From a virus: a stretch of DNA of 38,010 nucleotides. A model generated the notes under the pieces. It had not been told where the DNA came from. It ran no database searches and saw only the letters and a program-made list of their open reading frames with translations. Of this stretch, positions 1 to 6,878 are shown in pieces; positions within the stretch are counted from its first letter, which is position 1; every line of letters begins with the position of its first letter. The DNA lies in IMG/VR virus record IMGVR_UViG_3300022602_000230, positions 1 through 38,010 of that record, one strand, 5' to 3'. A program made the translations under genes and the position numbers.

Positions 1-526
1 TATAAACCTCTTTTAATATCTCATCTTTGAAATTATTATCAAAAATGTCATTAGGCACTGAACTTAAAGGCCCTTGCCAATAAGACTTATTTTTAAACCA
101 TTCAGGCTTATCAGTAAAGTAACCAAATTTGCCATATACTTGTGGTAGATTATTAACTGGTGTTACTAAAGGGTTATCGAAAGGTCTGTTAATACCAAAC
201 TGTCTAGCAGTAAAGTCAATGGCATTATTATCAATTACAGGCATAATGTGAGTGTTACCTTCCCCGGTATTGCCTTTATATTGCGGATGTTTTTCTAGAA
301 ACTCACCACTTGGAGGTGCTAATAAAATTACCTGCACTGGTATCTTATTTTGTTGTGCCCAGTTTACAAATGCTCTTGTCACCGTCTTACAATCATAGTC
401 TTTATATTTTTGTCCCTCTTTGCTAACAAAAGACTTTATAATTGATTGTAAATTATCTTTTTCAGTCTTATTGTGCACTTCATTATAAGCCTCTGCTAGT
501 AATCTATCTTCTTTAATCTGTTTCAC
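1..526 (-). CDS. Papain-like fold protein candidate (partial, runs off the left edge)
   Basis: An open frame runs from a GTG at 526 to the window edge, 175 codons without a stop. The visible part has a Cys in YDCKTVT, a His in NTHIMPV about 55 residues later and an Asp in AIDFTARQFG. That order and spacing suit a papain-like or transglutaminase-like Cys-His-Asp fold, including deamidase or peptidase types. The match is by motif only. The GTG start is chosen because an upstream ATG is followed by a stop after five codons, and a late-promoter element lies 7 bases before the GTG. The N-terminus holds LLAE, a possible prohead-protease site (L-x-E). It is divergent from the next gene. Function is not known; activity is inference. 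Confidence 0.6.
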   Translation of the reverse strand, partial: MKQIKEDRLLAEAYNEVHNKTEKDNLQSIIKSFVSKEGQKYKDYDCKTVTRAFVNWAQQNKIPVQVILLAPPSGEFLEKHPQYKGNTGEGNTHIMPVIDNNAIDFTARQFGINRPFDNPLVTPVNNLPQVYGKFGYFTDKPEWFKNKSYWQGPLSSVPNDIFDNNFKDEILKEVY

Positions 527-533
527 TCATTAT

Positions 534-541
534 TATTTATA
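534..541 (-). promoter_or_regulatory. Late promoter TATAAATA for the gene starting at 526
   Basis: On the minus strand TATAAATA lies 7 bases before the GTG at 526. It shares its central bases with a plus-strand copy, forming a perfect 14-base palindrome at 533-546. Confidence 0.65.
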
Positions 542-545
542 AATA
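538..545 (+). promoter_or_regulatory. Late promoter TATAAATA for the gene starting at 551
   Basis: The T4-type late element lies 5 bases before the ATG at 551, so the expected transcript start falls on the start codon. It overlaps the minus-strand copy at 534-541. Confidence 0.7.
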
Positions 546-550
546 AGATA

Positions 551-826
551 ATGACGTTCAGGCAGTACTTTCTAAAAGAGATAGCCCTTAATGTGCTCAC
601 GCCTGAGGAGGAGCAATGGGCTAGGATCTATGCTCGTATGGTATATGAGGCAATGATGATGAAGAAAGAGTATGAAGAGACTAAAGACGAAAGCTATTTA
701 AGAATGTACGAGAATAAGAATAGAAAGTTAATGGAGTTTTATCAGTATGTTTTATCTCAAGGCACTGATAAAAAGTTATTCTATAATATGTACTTGAAGT
801 ATTATGACAAGTTAAAGAAACAATAG
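551..826 (+). CDS. Small charged helical protein with capsid-targeting-like N-terminus
   Basis: The 91-residue protein is not recognised. It is rich in Glu, Lys, Tyr and Met and looks all-helical. The first ten residues, MTFRQYFLKE, resemble the T4 capsid-targeting leader MKTYQEFIAE, and L-K-E at 8-10 fits the prohead-protease consensus L/I-x-E. If so, the mature protein would be packaged in the head. The start is fixed by a late promoter 5 bases upstream. It is one of the few plus-strand genes in the left part and converges on the gene ending at 833. The packaging role is inference from the N-terminus only. Confidence 0.75.
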   Translation: MTFRQYFLKEIALNVLTPEEEQWARIYARMVYEAMMMKKEYEETKDESYLRMYENKNRKLMEFYQYVLSQGTDKKLFYNMYLKYYDKLKKQ

Positions 827-832
827 CAGTTG

Positions 833-1021
833 TTAGCTTATGTATTGTTTCCAGTCATTCATCCTTTGCTGCCATTCTTTGTATTGATATAATGCTTGTT
901 TGCTATCGTCGGTAATATGCTCAATAGATTGCTCTAATTGCTCTATAGCTTTAATTACGCTACCATTATAGTAATTATCTGCAAAGTACTTTATATGATT
1001 GAATGCTTCTAATAGTGTCAT
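833..1021 (-). CDS. Small hypothetical protein
   Basis: A 62-residue protein starting MTLLEAFNHIKY. A longer frame exists up to 1066, but the ATG at 1021 is preferred because it overlaps the stop of the preceding gene as ATGA, the usual coupled junction in this genome. The protein is helical with Gln/Glu-rich segments and no recognisable domain. It is last in the 1969-833 minus-strand cluster. Confidence 0.6.
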   Translation of the reverse strand: MTLLEAFNHIKYFADNYYNGSVIKAIEQLEQSIEHITDDSKQALYQYKEWQQRMNDWKQYIS

Positions 1022-1371
1022 TTGATTAAGTGTTGTGCCAGGACCATTGCACTTAACCATAACCACATTGTATTGAAACCTACAAGAGTAGGTAATGATT
1101 TCTTTCTACTTGCCCATATAAGAGTTGCACTTGTAATGAGCGTTAAGTAATATAGCTGCCAAATGTTTATCCCAAATATAAGCCCTGGTATAATGATTAC
1201 TGCTTTTGCTAGCCATGATATGAACTCTATTGTATTGTAGTCCGTCCAGTAAGCTTTAGTAAACCACATCTTGTAGCACTCTATTACGTTGTTCCAAGAT
1301 ATAAAGCTATATAAAGCTGATATAATTAGCACCCATATAAGCGTTGCTGTCTGTATTTGATTGTATGTCAT
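1018..1371 (-). CDS. Small integral membrane protein, about four membrane segments
   Basis: The 117-residue protein has hydrophobic stretches near residues 8-24, 53-70, 72-86 and 98-113, with a RKK cluster between the last two. It has no domain I can name and is too long for a typical T4 holin-like peptide. It lies in a run of small genes that begins with the GGAAC-type promoter at 1976. Its stop overlaps the next start as ATGA. Role unknown; an inner-membrane location is inferred from composition. Confidence 0.65.
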   Translation of the reverse strand: MTYNQIQTATLIWVLIISALYSFISWNNVIECYKMWFTKAYWTDYNTIEFISWLAKAVIIIPGLIFGINIWQLYYLTLITSATLIWASRKKSLPTLVGFNTMWLWLSAMVLAQHLIK

Positions 1372-1378
1372 ATTATTA

Positions 1379-1594
1379 TTAATACTTTCCTGTTAATTTG
1401 TATTGCACTCTCATTAGTAACTCTCTTAATATGAGTTCATACGATTGTTTATGCCCAGTTGCGTATGCTTGTCTGGCTTGTATCAAGTGCACCTGCTTTT
1501 CAATAGTGTTGAGTAAGTCAACAGGCACATTATTTTCAGTTATCTTAGATAACGGGTCATGCAAGTGCATTAAGCTTTCATCAAATTTAACCAT
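1379..1594 (-). CDS. Small hypothetical protein
   Basis: A 71-residue protein, MVKFDESLMHLHDP and onward. The frame is open from 1606, but the ATG at 1594 is chosen because a perfect GGAGG lies 5 bases before it, inside the end of the upstream gene, and it overlaps that gene's stop. This is one of the rare strong Shine-Dalgarno sites in the window. The sequence is helical and mildly amphipathic. No family is recognised. Confidence 0.65.
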   Translation of the reverse strand: MVKFDESLMHLHDPLSKITENNVPVDLLNTIEKQVHLIQARQAYATGHKQSYELILRELLMRVQYKLTGKY

Positions 1595-1781
1595 AATAGC
1601 CTCCATTGTAGCTTAGTTCCTCTTCCTTCACAACTGGTATACGATAGACGCCATCTGATGATTCTTCTACCTCTACCTCTATACTATAGTACATAGTACC
1701 GTCTGGGTGTTCAAATATATCCTTTATTATGCCCTTTTTGTTTAAGGGCACGTACTGTATACTATCGTCAATAAGGTACAT
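1587..1781 (-). CDS. Small hypothetical protein, probable beta-strand-rich fold
   Basis: A 64-residue protein with alternating hydrophobic and charged residues (SIEVEVEESSDGVYRIPVV), suggesting a small beta-barrel. No named family. The last codons encode the GGAGG used by the next gene, and the two genes overlap by 8 bases. An AAGGAT and a TATAAT precede the ATG, but their spacing fits neither promoter class seen elsewhere, so expression from the 1969 transcript is most likely. Confidence 0.65.
   Translation of the reverse strand: MYLIDDSIQYVPLNKKGIIKDIFEHPDGTMYYSIEVEVEESSDGVYRIPVVKEEELSYNGGYYG
1600..1604 (-). promoter_or_regulatory. Strong Shine-Dalgarno GGAGG deciding the start at 1594
   Basis: The complement of CCTCC at 1600-1604 gives GGAGG with a 5-base spacer to ATG 1594. 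It lies within the last codons of the upstream gene and so marks a coupled internal start. Confidence 0.7.
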
Positions 1782-1786
1782 TATTA

Positions 1787-1969
1787 TTATAATCCTTTTC
1801 TATTGTTAATTTCTAATAACTCTTCTTTTAATCTTTCTAATGTGTAATGCAGTGCCTCCTCATACGTTATCATTGATTCGAACATTAAGCTTCTTGCCTC
1901 CTGATGCACTAAAGTCATCATTCTATCATAAGGTGTTGATGGCATTCTATCTACATTTGGTAGGTTCAT
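1787..1969 (-). CDS. Small helical protein heading a small-gene cluster
   Basis: A 60-residue protein starting MNLPNVDRMPSTPYDRM. The frame is open to 2005, but a GGAAC-GAAGA-TATAAT promoter lies inside that extension and ends 6 bases before the ATG at 1969. That is the spacing seen in the other promoters of this class, so 1969 is taken as the true start of a leaderless message. The C-terminal half (YEEALHYTLERLKEELLEINN) is a strongly charged helix. No family recognised. Confidence 0.65.
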   Translation of the reverse strand: MNLPNVDRMPSTPYDRMMTLVHQEARSLMFESMITYEEALHYTLERLKEELLEINNRKGL

Positions 1970-1975
1970 ACTACC

Positions 1976-1991
1976 ATTATATCTTCGTTCC
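1976..1991 (-). promoter_or_regulatory. GGAAC-type promoter for the 1969-833 small-gene cluster
   Basis: GGAAC (1987-1991), 5 bases, then TATAAT (1976-1981), then 6 bases to ATG 1969. It overlaps the end of the HExxH gene. Confidence 0.7.
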
Positions 1992-2645
1992 TGTTTGTTT
2001 ATCAAATGTACTACTCACTATATCATATACGTACTTGTAAGCTTTCTTTTTATTCTCTGGTGTCAAGTACTTGGTAAGCTTATCCATTTCTTTCTTTGCA
2101 GCTGGGTGCTTTAAATTGTTAAACGCAAATGTTAATGTCTGATTCTTATTAAACTTTCTCTGTTTAGCTAATGTTAATATGTAGTTAGCAAACTCATACG
2201 CCCATGCATTGAGTTCATCTCTATCGTTTTTGTATTGTGCGTAGTCTTTGTACTCACTTTGTTTAGGTACATATCTCTGATTAAGTTTCTTTCTCCGTTC
2301 TTGCTCTCTGTGCACCATTTCATGTCCTATAATTGCTCTTAATTTTTGTTCTTTGTTAGGACTATCCCCTTCAACATAATCCACAACAGTACGTAAATCT
2401 AATATAATGGCTCCTGAGTCAGTGCATATGGCCTGAGGAGTGCCGTGCGGTCTTTTAGGTAACTCCATTACCCCCATACCCACCATTCTAAGACTACTGT
2501 TTATTCTAGCAAGTACCGTTCTAGGATTCATACCCTGTTCTATATCCTCTTTAGCATCATCAAGTACGTGAACTACAAAACTCAAAGCTCTTTCATCAGG
2601 AACTATTGTACCCTCTATTAAAAAGAACTCTTTGTATGTGATCAT
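1977..2645 (-). CDS. HExxH zinc-metallopeptidase-like protein with capsid-targeting-like N-terminus
   Basis: The 222-residue protein carries HEMVH at 108-112, the zinc-binding and catalytic signature of gluzincin-type peptidases. Glu residues in DELNAWAYE (144, 151) could supply the third ligand. The first residues MITYKEFFLIE resemble the T4 capsid-targeting leader, and L-I-E at 9-11 is a possible prohead-protease cut. It overlaps the upstream repeat-protein gene by 4 bases (ATGA), so the two are co-translated. A packaged, injected protease is one reading; a prohead or tail processing enzyme is another. The zinc motif is seen; substrate is unknown. Confidence 0.75.
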   Translation of the reverse strand: MITYKEFFLIEGTIVPDERALSFVVHVLDDAKEDIEQGMNPRTVLARINSSLRMVGMGVMELPKRPHGTPQAICTDSGAIILDLRTVVDYVEGDSPNKEQKLRAIIGHEMVHREQERRKKLNQRYVPKQSEYKDYAQYKNDRDELNAWAYEFANYILTLAKQRKFNKNQTLTFAFNNLKHPAAKKEMDKLTKYLTPENKKKAYKYVYDIVSSTFDKQTGTKI

Positions 2646-4060
2646 CTTCTTTTTAGCTTTCCTTCTATAACATCTTTATTGTTTTCTTTCCATATTTCAA
2701 ACTCTTCATCATTTTTCACTTTATGAATTTTAATAGGTGAGCCGTATTCATTTCTATTCTCTGGTTCATGTAAATGGCACTCTACATCGTTCACTATATA
2801 TTCACTTTTTATTACTTCCCCTGTATCTAAATCAGTTACAATGTGCGCAGGACCATCTAATCTAAAAATGTGATCATCCTGGTAGTAATAAACTTCATGC
2901 TGATTTATATTTTTTCTGTAAAAGTGACTATAACCCCTATTTATTCTATCAATAGCAGGGCCGTTTTTCCTGTCACGTTTACCATTTACTATCCATGCTT
3001 CACCTACTATTTCTCCTTTTTTATTTGTTGATATTACAGCAGGAGCACCTTCTCTGTGCTGTACTCCATTTTTGTACCAGGTATAGTTAGTTATTCTATC
3101 CCCGTCATCTGTATTAAATGAATGAATATAAGCTGGGCCCTTATCATTTTCTATTACATTATTTTTGTACCATATTTGAAGCGTTACTTCATTTCCATGC
3201 CCGTTTACAGAACGCTGTATAAAAGCCGGCCCATCCTCTCTATGAAACTTACCATCTATGCACCATTTTTCAACTATTACTCTCTTTAAGTTTCCTTCTT
3301 GACCAACATACGCTGGTCCATCCTCTCTGTGTAGCTTTCCGTTTTTATAATATGCTATTGCTCCGTTTTTTAATTCCACTCTTCCGTTTAATACATCAGT
3401 ACTAAATTTTGGATTAGGTTCAGTTAGTTTAGGATTTATATCTCTTCCCCAGTGCAAATCAAACCTATCTAGTACATCCTCTTGATACGATACGTGATTA
3501 TCCTCTTCATCAAAAGCTTCAAATGCATCATTATCATCTTCTTCTCTATCTCCTTCCTGGTTTACAACAGGATTTAACTCAGACACGTCTCCGTAAGCTA
3601 TGGCAAACTTCTCGCCAGTTTTCTTATCTATAAAGTACACTAACGTGAACATATCAAAGTATTTCTGGAAAGGATTGTTGTTCTCTCCAGCTGTACACCA
3701 CTTTGTACCTGCTCCGTACTTCTTAGAAGCCTCTACCGTCAATGGTTCTATTACTAGCACCTTATCATTATTAACTATCACTTTTACTTCATTCTGCTTA
3801 ATATTCCTTTCAAACTCCTTACCTGTAGAAGCTTGTATAGTTGCTTGCAATTCTTCTATGTCTTTATAGTTATAGATATCTTTGTTTTTTAAACTAGGCT
3901 GCACTTTATTAAACCTATCAAATATAGGCTTAGCAGTTTGTAAATCGTATAAAGTTTTATACTTTTTATTAAACCTTTGTAATGAAGCATTATTGAGAGT
4001 TACTTCTTTCAATAAGAACTTAGTATAAGGTAATAGCCAATACTCTTTAAATGATATCAC
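2642..4060 (-). CDS. HREDGPA-repeat protein with N-terminal WCT domain, possible internal virion protein
   Basis: The 472-residue protein starts at GTG 4060, 5 bases after a late element. N-terminal residues MISFKEYWLL resemble the other leader-like N-termini here, and LLKE at 16-19 is a candidate cleavage site. Residues 100-160 hold a phage-common motif, GAGTKWCTAG, followed by FIDKKTGEKFAIAYGD. From about residue 230 to 430 there are six degenerate repeats of about 35-45 residues, each with an aromatic Trp/Tyr strand, a G-K turn and HREDGPA or a variant. These are MORN/WG-like beta repeats also common in giant viruses. An acidic linker (EEDDNDAFEAFDEED) separates the two parts. Likely a binding scaffold; exact role unknown. 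Confidence 0.75.
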   Translation of the reverse strand: MISFKEYWLLPYTKFLLKEVTLNNASLQRFNKKYKTLYDLQTAKPIFDRFNKVQPSLKNKDIYNYKDIEELQATIQASTGKEFERNIKQNEVKVIVNNDKVLVIEPLTVEASKKYGAGTKWCTAGENNNPFQKYFDMFTLVYFIDKKTGEKFAIAYGDVSELNPVVNQEGDREEDDNDAFEAFDEEDNHVSYQEDVLDRFDLHWGRDINPKLTEPNPKFSTDVLNGRVELKNGAIAYYKNGKLHREDGPAYVGQEGNLKRVIVEKWCIDGKFHREDGPAFIQRSVNGHGNEVTLQIWYKNNVIENDKGPAYIHSFNTDDGDRITNYTWYKNGVQHREGAPAVISTNKKGEIVGEAWIVNGKRDRKNGPAIDRINRGYSHFYRKNINQHEVYYYQDDHIFRLDGPAHIVTDLDTGEVIKSEYIVNDVECHLHEPENRNEYGSPIKIHKVKNDEEFEIWKENNKDVIEGKLKRR

Positions 4061-4064
4061 TCTA

Positions 4065-5642
4065 TTATTTATTACTCTTGATATAGTTAATAAATGCAGT
4101 ATGATCTTCTAACTCAGCATAAGCTTGCTTCATTCTAGCTCTTAAATCCTTACTATTGATACCGTAAAGAGCTTTTCTAGAGCCAGTATTAATACTCTCA
4201 AATGTTTCCGTAACTGCTTGTCTGTTAAAGAACCTCACTCCAGCTCCTATCTCTAACCATAAGTTAATTGGAAATAAGTTATTAGTGATACAATCTCTAG
4301 ATAGTAAGTGTACTGGATCTTTATTATTGTCTTTAAAGTCTTGAATGATGTCTGGACACTTTGTTCTCTTTTCAAAGTCTTTCCAAAATACTGTATCGGT
4401 TCTTTCTGTCAAGTAATGAAAGTGTAAGAAGTTTAAAGTATCATTATTAATATAGCCCATTGTTTGGTTAAACCTTTTAATACAATCTTCATTTCTTTTT
4501 ACCGCACCTTTTATGTAAGCCAAGAACAAACAAAAAGAGATTACACAAACGTGAATGGAAGTAGCTTCCAACGGTTCAACAAACCCGCTTGACAAGCCTG
4601 CTGCAATACAATTCTTTACCCAAGGCGTTTTATAAGTGCCTGGTTCAAATGAAAATGTTCTAGTTACTTCTATCTCTCTTCCAACTGCTTCTTGTATTTC
4701 TTTTTTTGCATCCTCATCTGATACAAGAGTACTATCATAAACGTACCCACATCCGAATCTTTCCTGCGTTGGAATCTTCCACATCCATCCATACTTCATT
4801 GCAAGAGCCTCAGTATAGGAAGGAATAGACCCTTCACCTAATGGTAAAAAGAAAGGCATTGCTTTATTAACTGGCAAGTACTCTTTATAGCTTTTCCATT
4901 CAGCATTATAATGCTTACCAATTATAAGTCTTTTAAATCCTGTACAATCAAATACAAAATGGCAAGGAACATTTGTACCATCTTCTAAATCAAAAGAGGT
5001 GATGTAATCTTCTTCATCATTGTTTATGTTCTTTATTATACCGTCAATTACTTTTATATTTCTTCTTATACCAACCGTCTTAAGATATTTTGCTAACTTT
5101 ACAGCATTGAAGTGTACTGAATAAGGTCCAAGCTGATGAAAATGAGACATTGGGTCACTTTTTTTATCTGCTCGTGAATCTTTTACAAACTTTACTTTAT
5201 TGCCATTACATACTTGCTGATTAAAATTAATATCACCTAATGCCTTGCCATTTACTATACTCTCTAGAGTACTCATAGACATTAGACTATAACTCGGTCT
5301 AGTGTTAATGACGTAATCTAAAGGATCAATAGAAGCAAAACTACTAAAAAATACATCATCCTTTCCTCTACCATTCCAGTCAACTAACTTTACTCCATTT
5401 TTAATTGTAGCATCTGCATGCTTAATTAAATCACTTACCGGAATACGTATATCATGTAATATATCTATAAATTGAGGTACCGAACCTTCACCAGCACCTA
5501 ATACACCTATATCACTACTTTCAATTAAAGTGACATCAACATCAGGAAAGTGTTGTCTAATTTGAAGTGCAGTAAGCCATCCTGCAGTACCTCCTCCAGC
5601 AACGACAAACTTTGTATCGTTTTTTTCTAAATCAAATGCCAT
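4065..5642 (-). CDS. Flavin-dependent tryptophan halogenase family protein
   Basis: The 525-residue length matches the PrnA/RebH family. The FAD-binding GGGTAG is at 16-21 and the halogenase signature WMWKIP at 286-291. Lys81 (in ATIKNGVKLVDW) aligns with the catalytic Lys79 of PrnA, and Glu359 in EPLEAT with Glu346. The position after that Glu is Ala-Thr-Ser rather than the usual Ser-Thr-Gly that frames chloride. The family uses FADH2, oxygen and halide to make HOX, which halogenates tryptophan or indoles. No flavin reductase is in the window, so the host would supply FADH2. Relatives are known in marine T4-like phages without an assigned role. A weak late-like element (CGTAAATT) lies 5 bases before the ATG. 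Confidence 0.9.
   Translation of the reverse strand: MAFDLEKNDTKFVVAGGGTAGWLTALQIRQHFPDVDVTLIESSDIGVLGAGEGSVPQFIDILHDIRIPVSDLIKHADATIKNGVKLVDWNGRGKDDVFFSSFASIDPLDYVINTRPSYSLMSMSTLESIVNGKALGDINFNQQVCNGNKVKFVKDSRADKKSDPMSHFHQLGPYSVHFNAVKLAKYLKTVGIRRNIKVIDGIIKNINNDEEDYITSFDLEDGTNVPCHFVFDCTGFKRLIIGKHYNAEWKSYKEYLPVNKAMPFFLPLGEGSIPSYTEALAMKYGWMWKIPTQERFGCGYVYDSTLVSDEDAKKEIQEAVGREIEVTRTFSFEPGTYKTPWVKNCIAAGLSSGFVEPLEATSIHVCVISFCLFLAYIKGAVKRNEDCIKRFNQTMGYINNDTLNFLHFHYLTERTDTVFWKDFEKRTKCPDIIQDFKDNNKDPVHLLSRDCITNNLFPINLWLEIGAGVRFFNRQAVTETFESINTGSRKALYGINSKDLRARMKQAYAELEDHTAFINYIKSNK
4066..4073 (-). promoter_or_regulatory. Late promoter AATAAATA for the gene starting at 4060
   Basis: AATAAATA on the minus strand, 5 bases before GTG 4060, overlapping the stop codon of the halogenase gene. 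Confidence 0.65.
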
Positions 5643-5650
5643 GCATTAAT

Positions 5651-5941
5651 TTACGCCATCTTATAGAATAAGTCAACTATTTGACTCTTTGTCTCGCTAG
5701 GTACATCTAACTGAACAAACGAGCTAATAGGTGGCGTTAAGGTAGTGGTAAATGATTCAAATATTGTAAGCAATTGCTGTGCTGTTGCTTGCCTGTCCTC
5801 ACCATTTATATCAGTTGCAATTCTTGATAATAACCTTTTTGTATTTTCTATGCTTATACTATCATACCCGTAGCTGTTAGCCTGGGTATAGCTTAGCATT
5901 AGCATTCTTACATCATCTTGAACTGTAACTGGGTCGGTCAT
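5651..5941 (-). CDS. Hypothetical protein upstream of the halogenase gene
   Basis: A 96-residue protein of mixed composition, with helices in the first two thirds and a Thr/Pro-rich stretch (TTTLTPPISSF) near 70-80. No family recognised. It starts at ATG 5941, 5 bases after the late element AATAAATA, and its stop lies 8 bases before the halogenase start, so the two probably share a transcript. Confidence 0.7.
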   Translation of the reverse strand: MTDPVTVQDDVRMLMLSYTQANSYGYDSISIENTKRLLSRIATDINGEDRQATAQQLLTIFESFTTTLTPPISSFVQLDVPSETKSQIVDLFYKMA

Positions 5942-5945
5942 TTAG

Positions 5946-6032
5946 TTATTTATTTTCCTCTGTATCTTCCTCGTTAATATCTATCACTACTAGACAGAAT
6001 GCAAACAATAGCAGAGCAATTATAAAGTCCAT
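5946..6032 (-). CDS. 28-residue single-pass membrane peptide
   Basis: The reading frame begins MDFIIALLLFAFCLVVIDI and ends with an acidic tail (NEEDTEENK). That gives one membrane helix with a charged cytoplasmic end. A GGAG lies 5 bases before the ATG, inside the end of the preceding membrane-protein gene. The next stop-start spacing is one base, so translation is probably coupled. Such short single-pass peptides in phages may act in lysis or membrane regulation, but nothing here proves it. Confidence 0.6.
   Translation of the reverse strand: MDFIIALLLFAFCLVVIDINEEDTEENK
5947..5954 (-). promoter_or_regulatory. Late promoter AATAAATA for the gene starting at 5941
   Basis: Five bases before ATG 5941. 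It is embedded in the last codons of the 28-residue gene just upstream. Confidence 0.7.
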
Positions 6033-6033
6033 A

Positions 6034-6225
6034 TTACTCCTTTTTGTCTTTGTCTTCGTCTTCTTCTTTTATATTAGTAATAAAGTAGGAGGATGCAATG
6101 ACTTGCCAAAAGCCAGCCACCGACATCCAACTATCTGTTTTAAGAATACCAGCAAGTCCTATAAACACTCCTATAAGCATAATAGAAACTGCTACCCACA
6201 TATCAATTTTATATTTCGTAATCAT
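6034..6225 (-). CDS. Small membrane protein with two hydrophobic helices
   Basis: The 63-residue protein has a helix near 10-27 (VAVSIMLIGVFIGLAGIL) and a second near 33-50, then a highly charged tail (KEEDEDKDKKE). The layout of two helices with a charged cytoplasmic tail is compatible with a class II holin, but this is not demonstrated. It overlaps the upstream 40-residue gene by one base (TAATG) and is followed by another membrane peptide, forming a three-gene membrane cassette. Confidence 0.65.
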   Translation of the reverse strand: MITKYKIDMWVAVSIMLIGVFIGLAGILKTDSWMSVAGFWQVIASSYFITNIKEEDEDKDKKE

Positions 6226-6347
6226 TAGTCAAAAAATCCTTCATCTTTTAATTCTTTTATCATTTTGTCCCAATTTTTACATATAATAACTACACTAATA
6301 ATTATAGATAAAAATGAAACGGCTAACATTGCATAAACTGCGTGCAT
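6225..6347 (-). CDS. 40-residue single-pass membrane protein
   Basis: The frame starts MHAVYAMLAVSFLSIIISVVIIC and continues with a charged tail KNWDKMIKELKDEGFFD. One membrane segment with the N-terminus outside is likely. The gene is supported by the late element TATAAATA 5 bases before its ATG and by a TAATG overlap with the next gene. It leads the three-gene membrane cassette 6347-5946. Function unknown. Confidence 0.65.
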   Translation of the reverse strand: MHAVYAMLAVSFLSIIISVVIICKNWDKMIKELKDEGFFD

Positions 6348-6352
6348 AATTG

Positions 6353-6360
6353 TATTTATA
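6353..6360 (-). promoter_or_regulatory. Late promoter TATAAATA for the membrane cassette starting at 6347
   Basis: Minus-strand TATAAATA, 5 bases before ATG 6347, overlapping the stop of the gene ending at 6356. Confidence 0.7.
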
Positions 6361-6844
6361 AATTATCTAAATGAGTCCAGGTTATGAAATCAAGCATATA
6401 CCTTCTTAGTACATAAACGTAACTTTTACCATTATCATCTGTATAAATTCTATAACGTTCTGGGGTACCGCCAATATGTTTTTGCATATCTTTTCTTTTG
6501 TAAAACGCTACACTTCCATAATTTTCTCTATGTATACTTAAATGATAAATGTACTCAGTTTTTTTATCATCATTGAATAACCACCCATCATCATCTATTT
6601 CTATTGCAATAGCGTCAAACTTTGTCATATTAGTTTTTAAATCAAAAGATAATTTCTTATTTTTAATTTTAACTTCTAAATCAAATCCTGCTTTTTGTTT
6701 TTTAATAGATTGATTGTGCTTAACATTATGGCCTTTATTTAAAAAAGCTTTCTCGACTAACAACTCTCCTAGATCTCCTATTCTTCCAGACTCACCGAAA
6801 GCTTCTTCTGAATTTTTACCCCAGTGTTTTATTAATCTTTTCAT
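6356..6844 (-). CDS. PD-(D/E)XK nuclease-fold candidate
   Basis: The 162-residue protein has the order E (in GDLGELLVEKAF, near 27), D (in GFDLEV, near 55) and D-x-K (in SFDLKTN, near 68-70). That is the E...D...(D/E)xK arrangement of restriction-endonuclease-like folds. The C-terminal half is beta-rich with many Tyr. It starts at ATG 6844, 6 bases after a GGAAC-type promoter, so it is expected early or middle. A role in host DNA breakdown or recombination is plausible. The fold is inferred from motif order only. Confidence 0.65.
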   Translation of the reverse strand: MKRLIKHWGKNSEEAFGESGRIGDLGELLVEKAFLNKGHNVKHNQSIKKQKAGFDLEVKIKNKKLSFDLKTNMTKFDAIAIEIDDDGWLFNDDKKTEYIYHLSIHRENYGSVAFYKRKDMQKHIGGTPERYRIYTDDNGKSYVYVLRRYMLDFITWTHLDNL

Positions 6845-6850
6845 ATCCTA

Positions 6851-6866
6851 ATTATATTGGCGTTCC
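6851..6866 (-). promoter_or_regulatory. GGAAC-type promoter for the gene starting at 6844
   Basis: GGAAC (6862-6866), 5 bases, TATAAT (6851-6856), 6 bases to ATG 6844. It abuts a late element on the other strand. Confidence 0.7.
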
Positions 6867-6873
6867 TTAAATA
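6866..6873 (+). promoter_or_regulatory. Late promoter CTTAAATA for the gene starting at 6879
   Basis: CTTAAATA lies 5 bases before GTG 6879. It is back to back with the GGAAC-type promoter of the divergent gene. Confidence 0.65.
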
Positions 6874-6878
6874 TTATA

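Noticed and set aside
1371-1393. GGAAA upstream of the membrane-protein gene at 1371 as a GGAAC-type promoter
   Set aside because: The box, spacer and start-codon distances do not match the class; the best hexamer leaves only 3 bases to the ATG.
1606-1616. GGAAC-TAAGC-TACAAT, similar to the promoter class
   Set aside because: It lies inside codons of the upstream gene, the -10 is imperfect, no start codon lies 6-7 bases after it, and the real start at 1594 has a strong GGAGG.
1398-2040. Plus-strand frames of 66-72 codons over the small-gene cluster
   Set aside because: They are antisense to well-supported genes, are Cys/Ser/Leu-rich and lack either promoter class.
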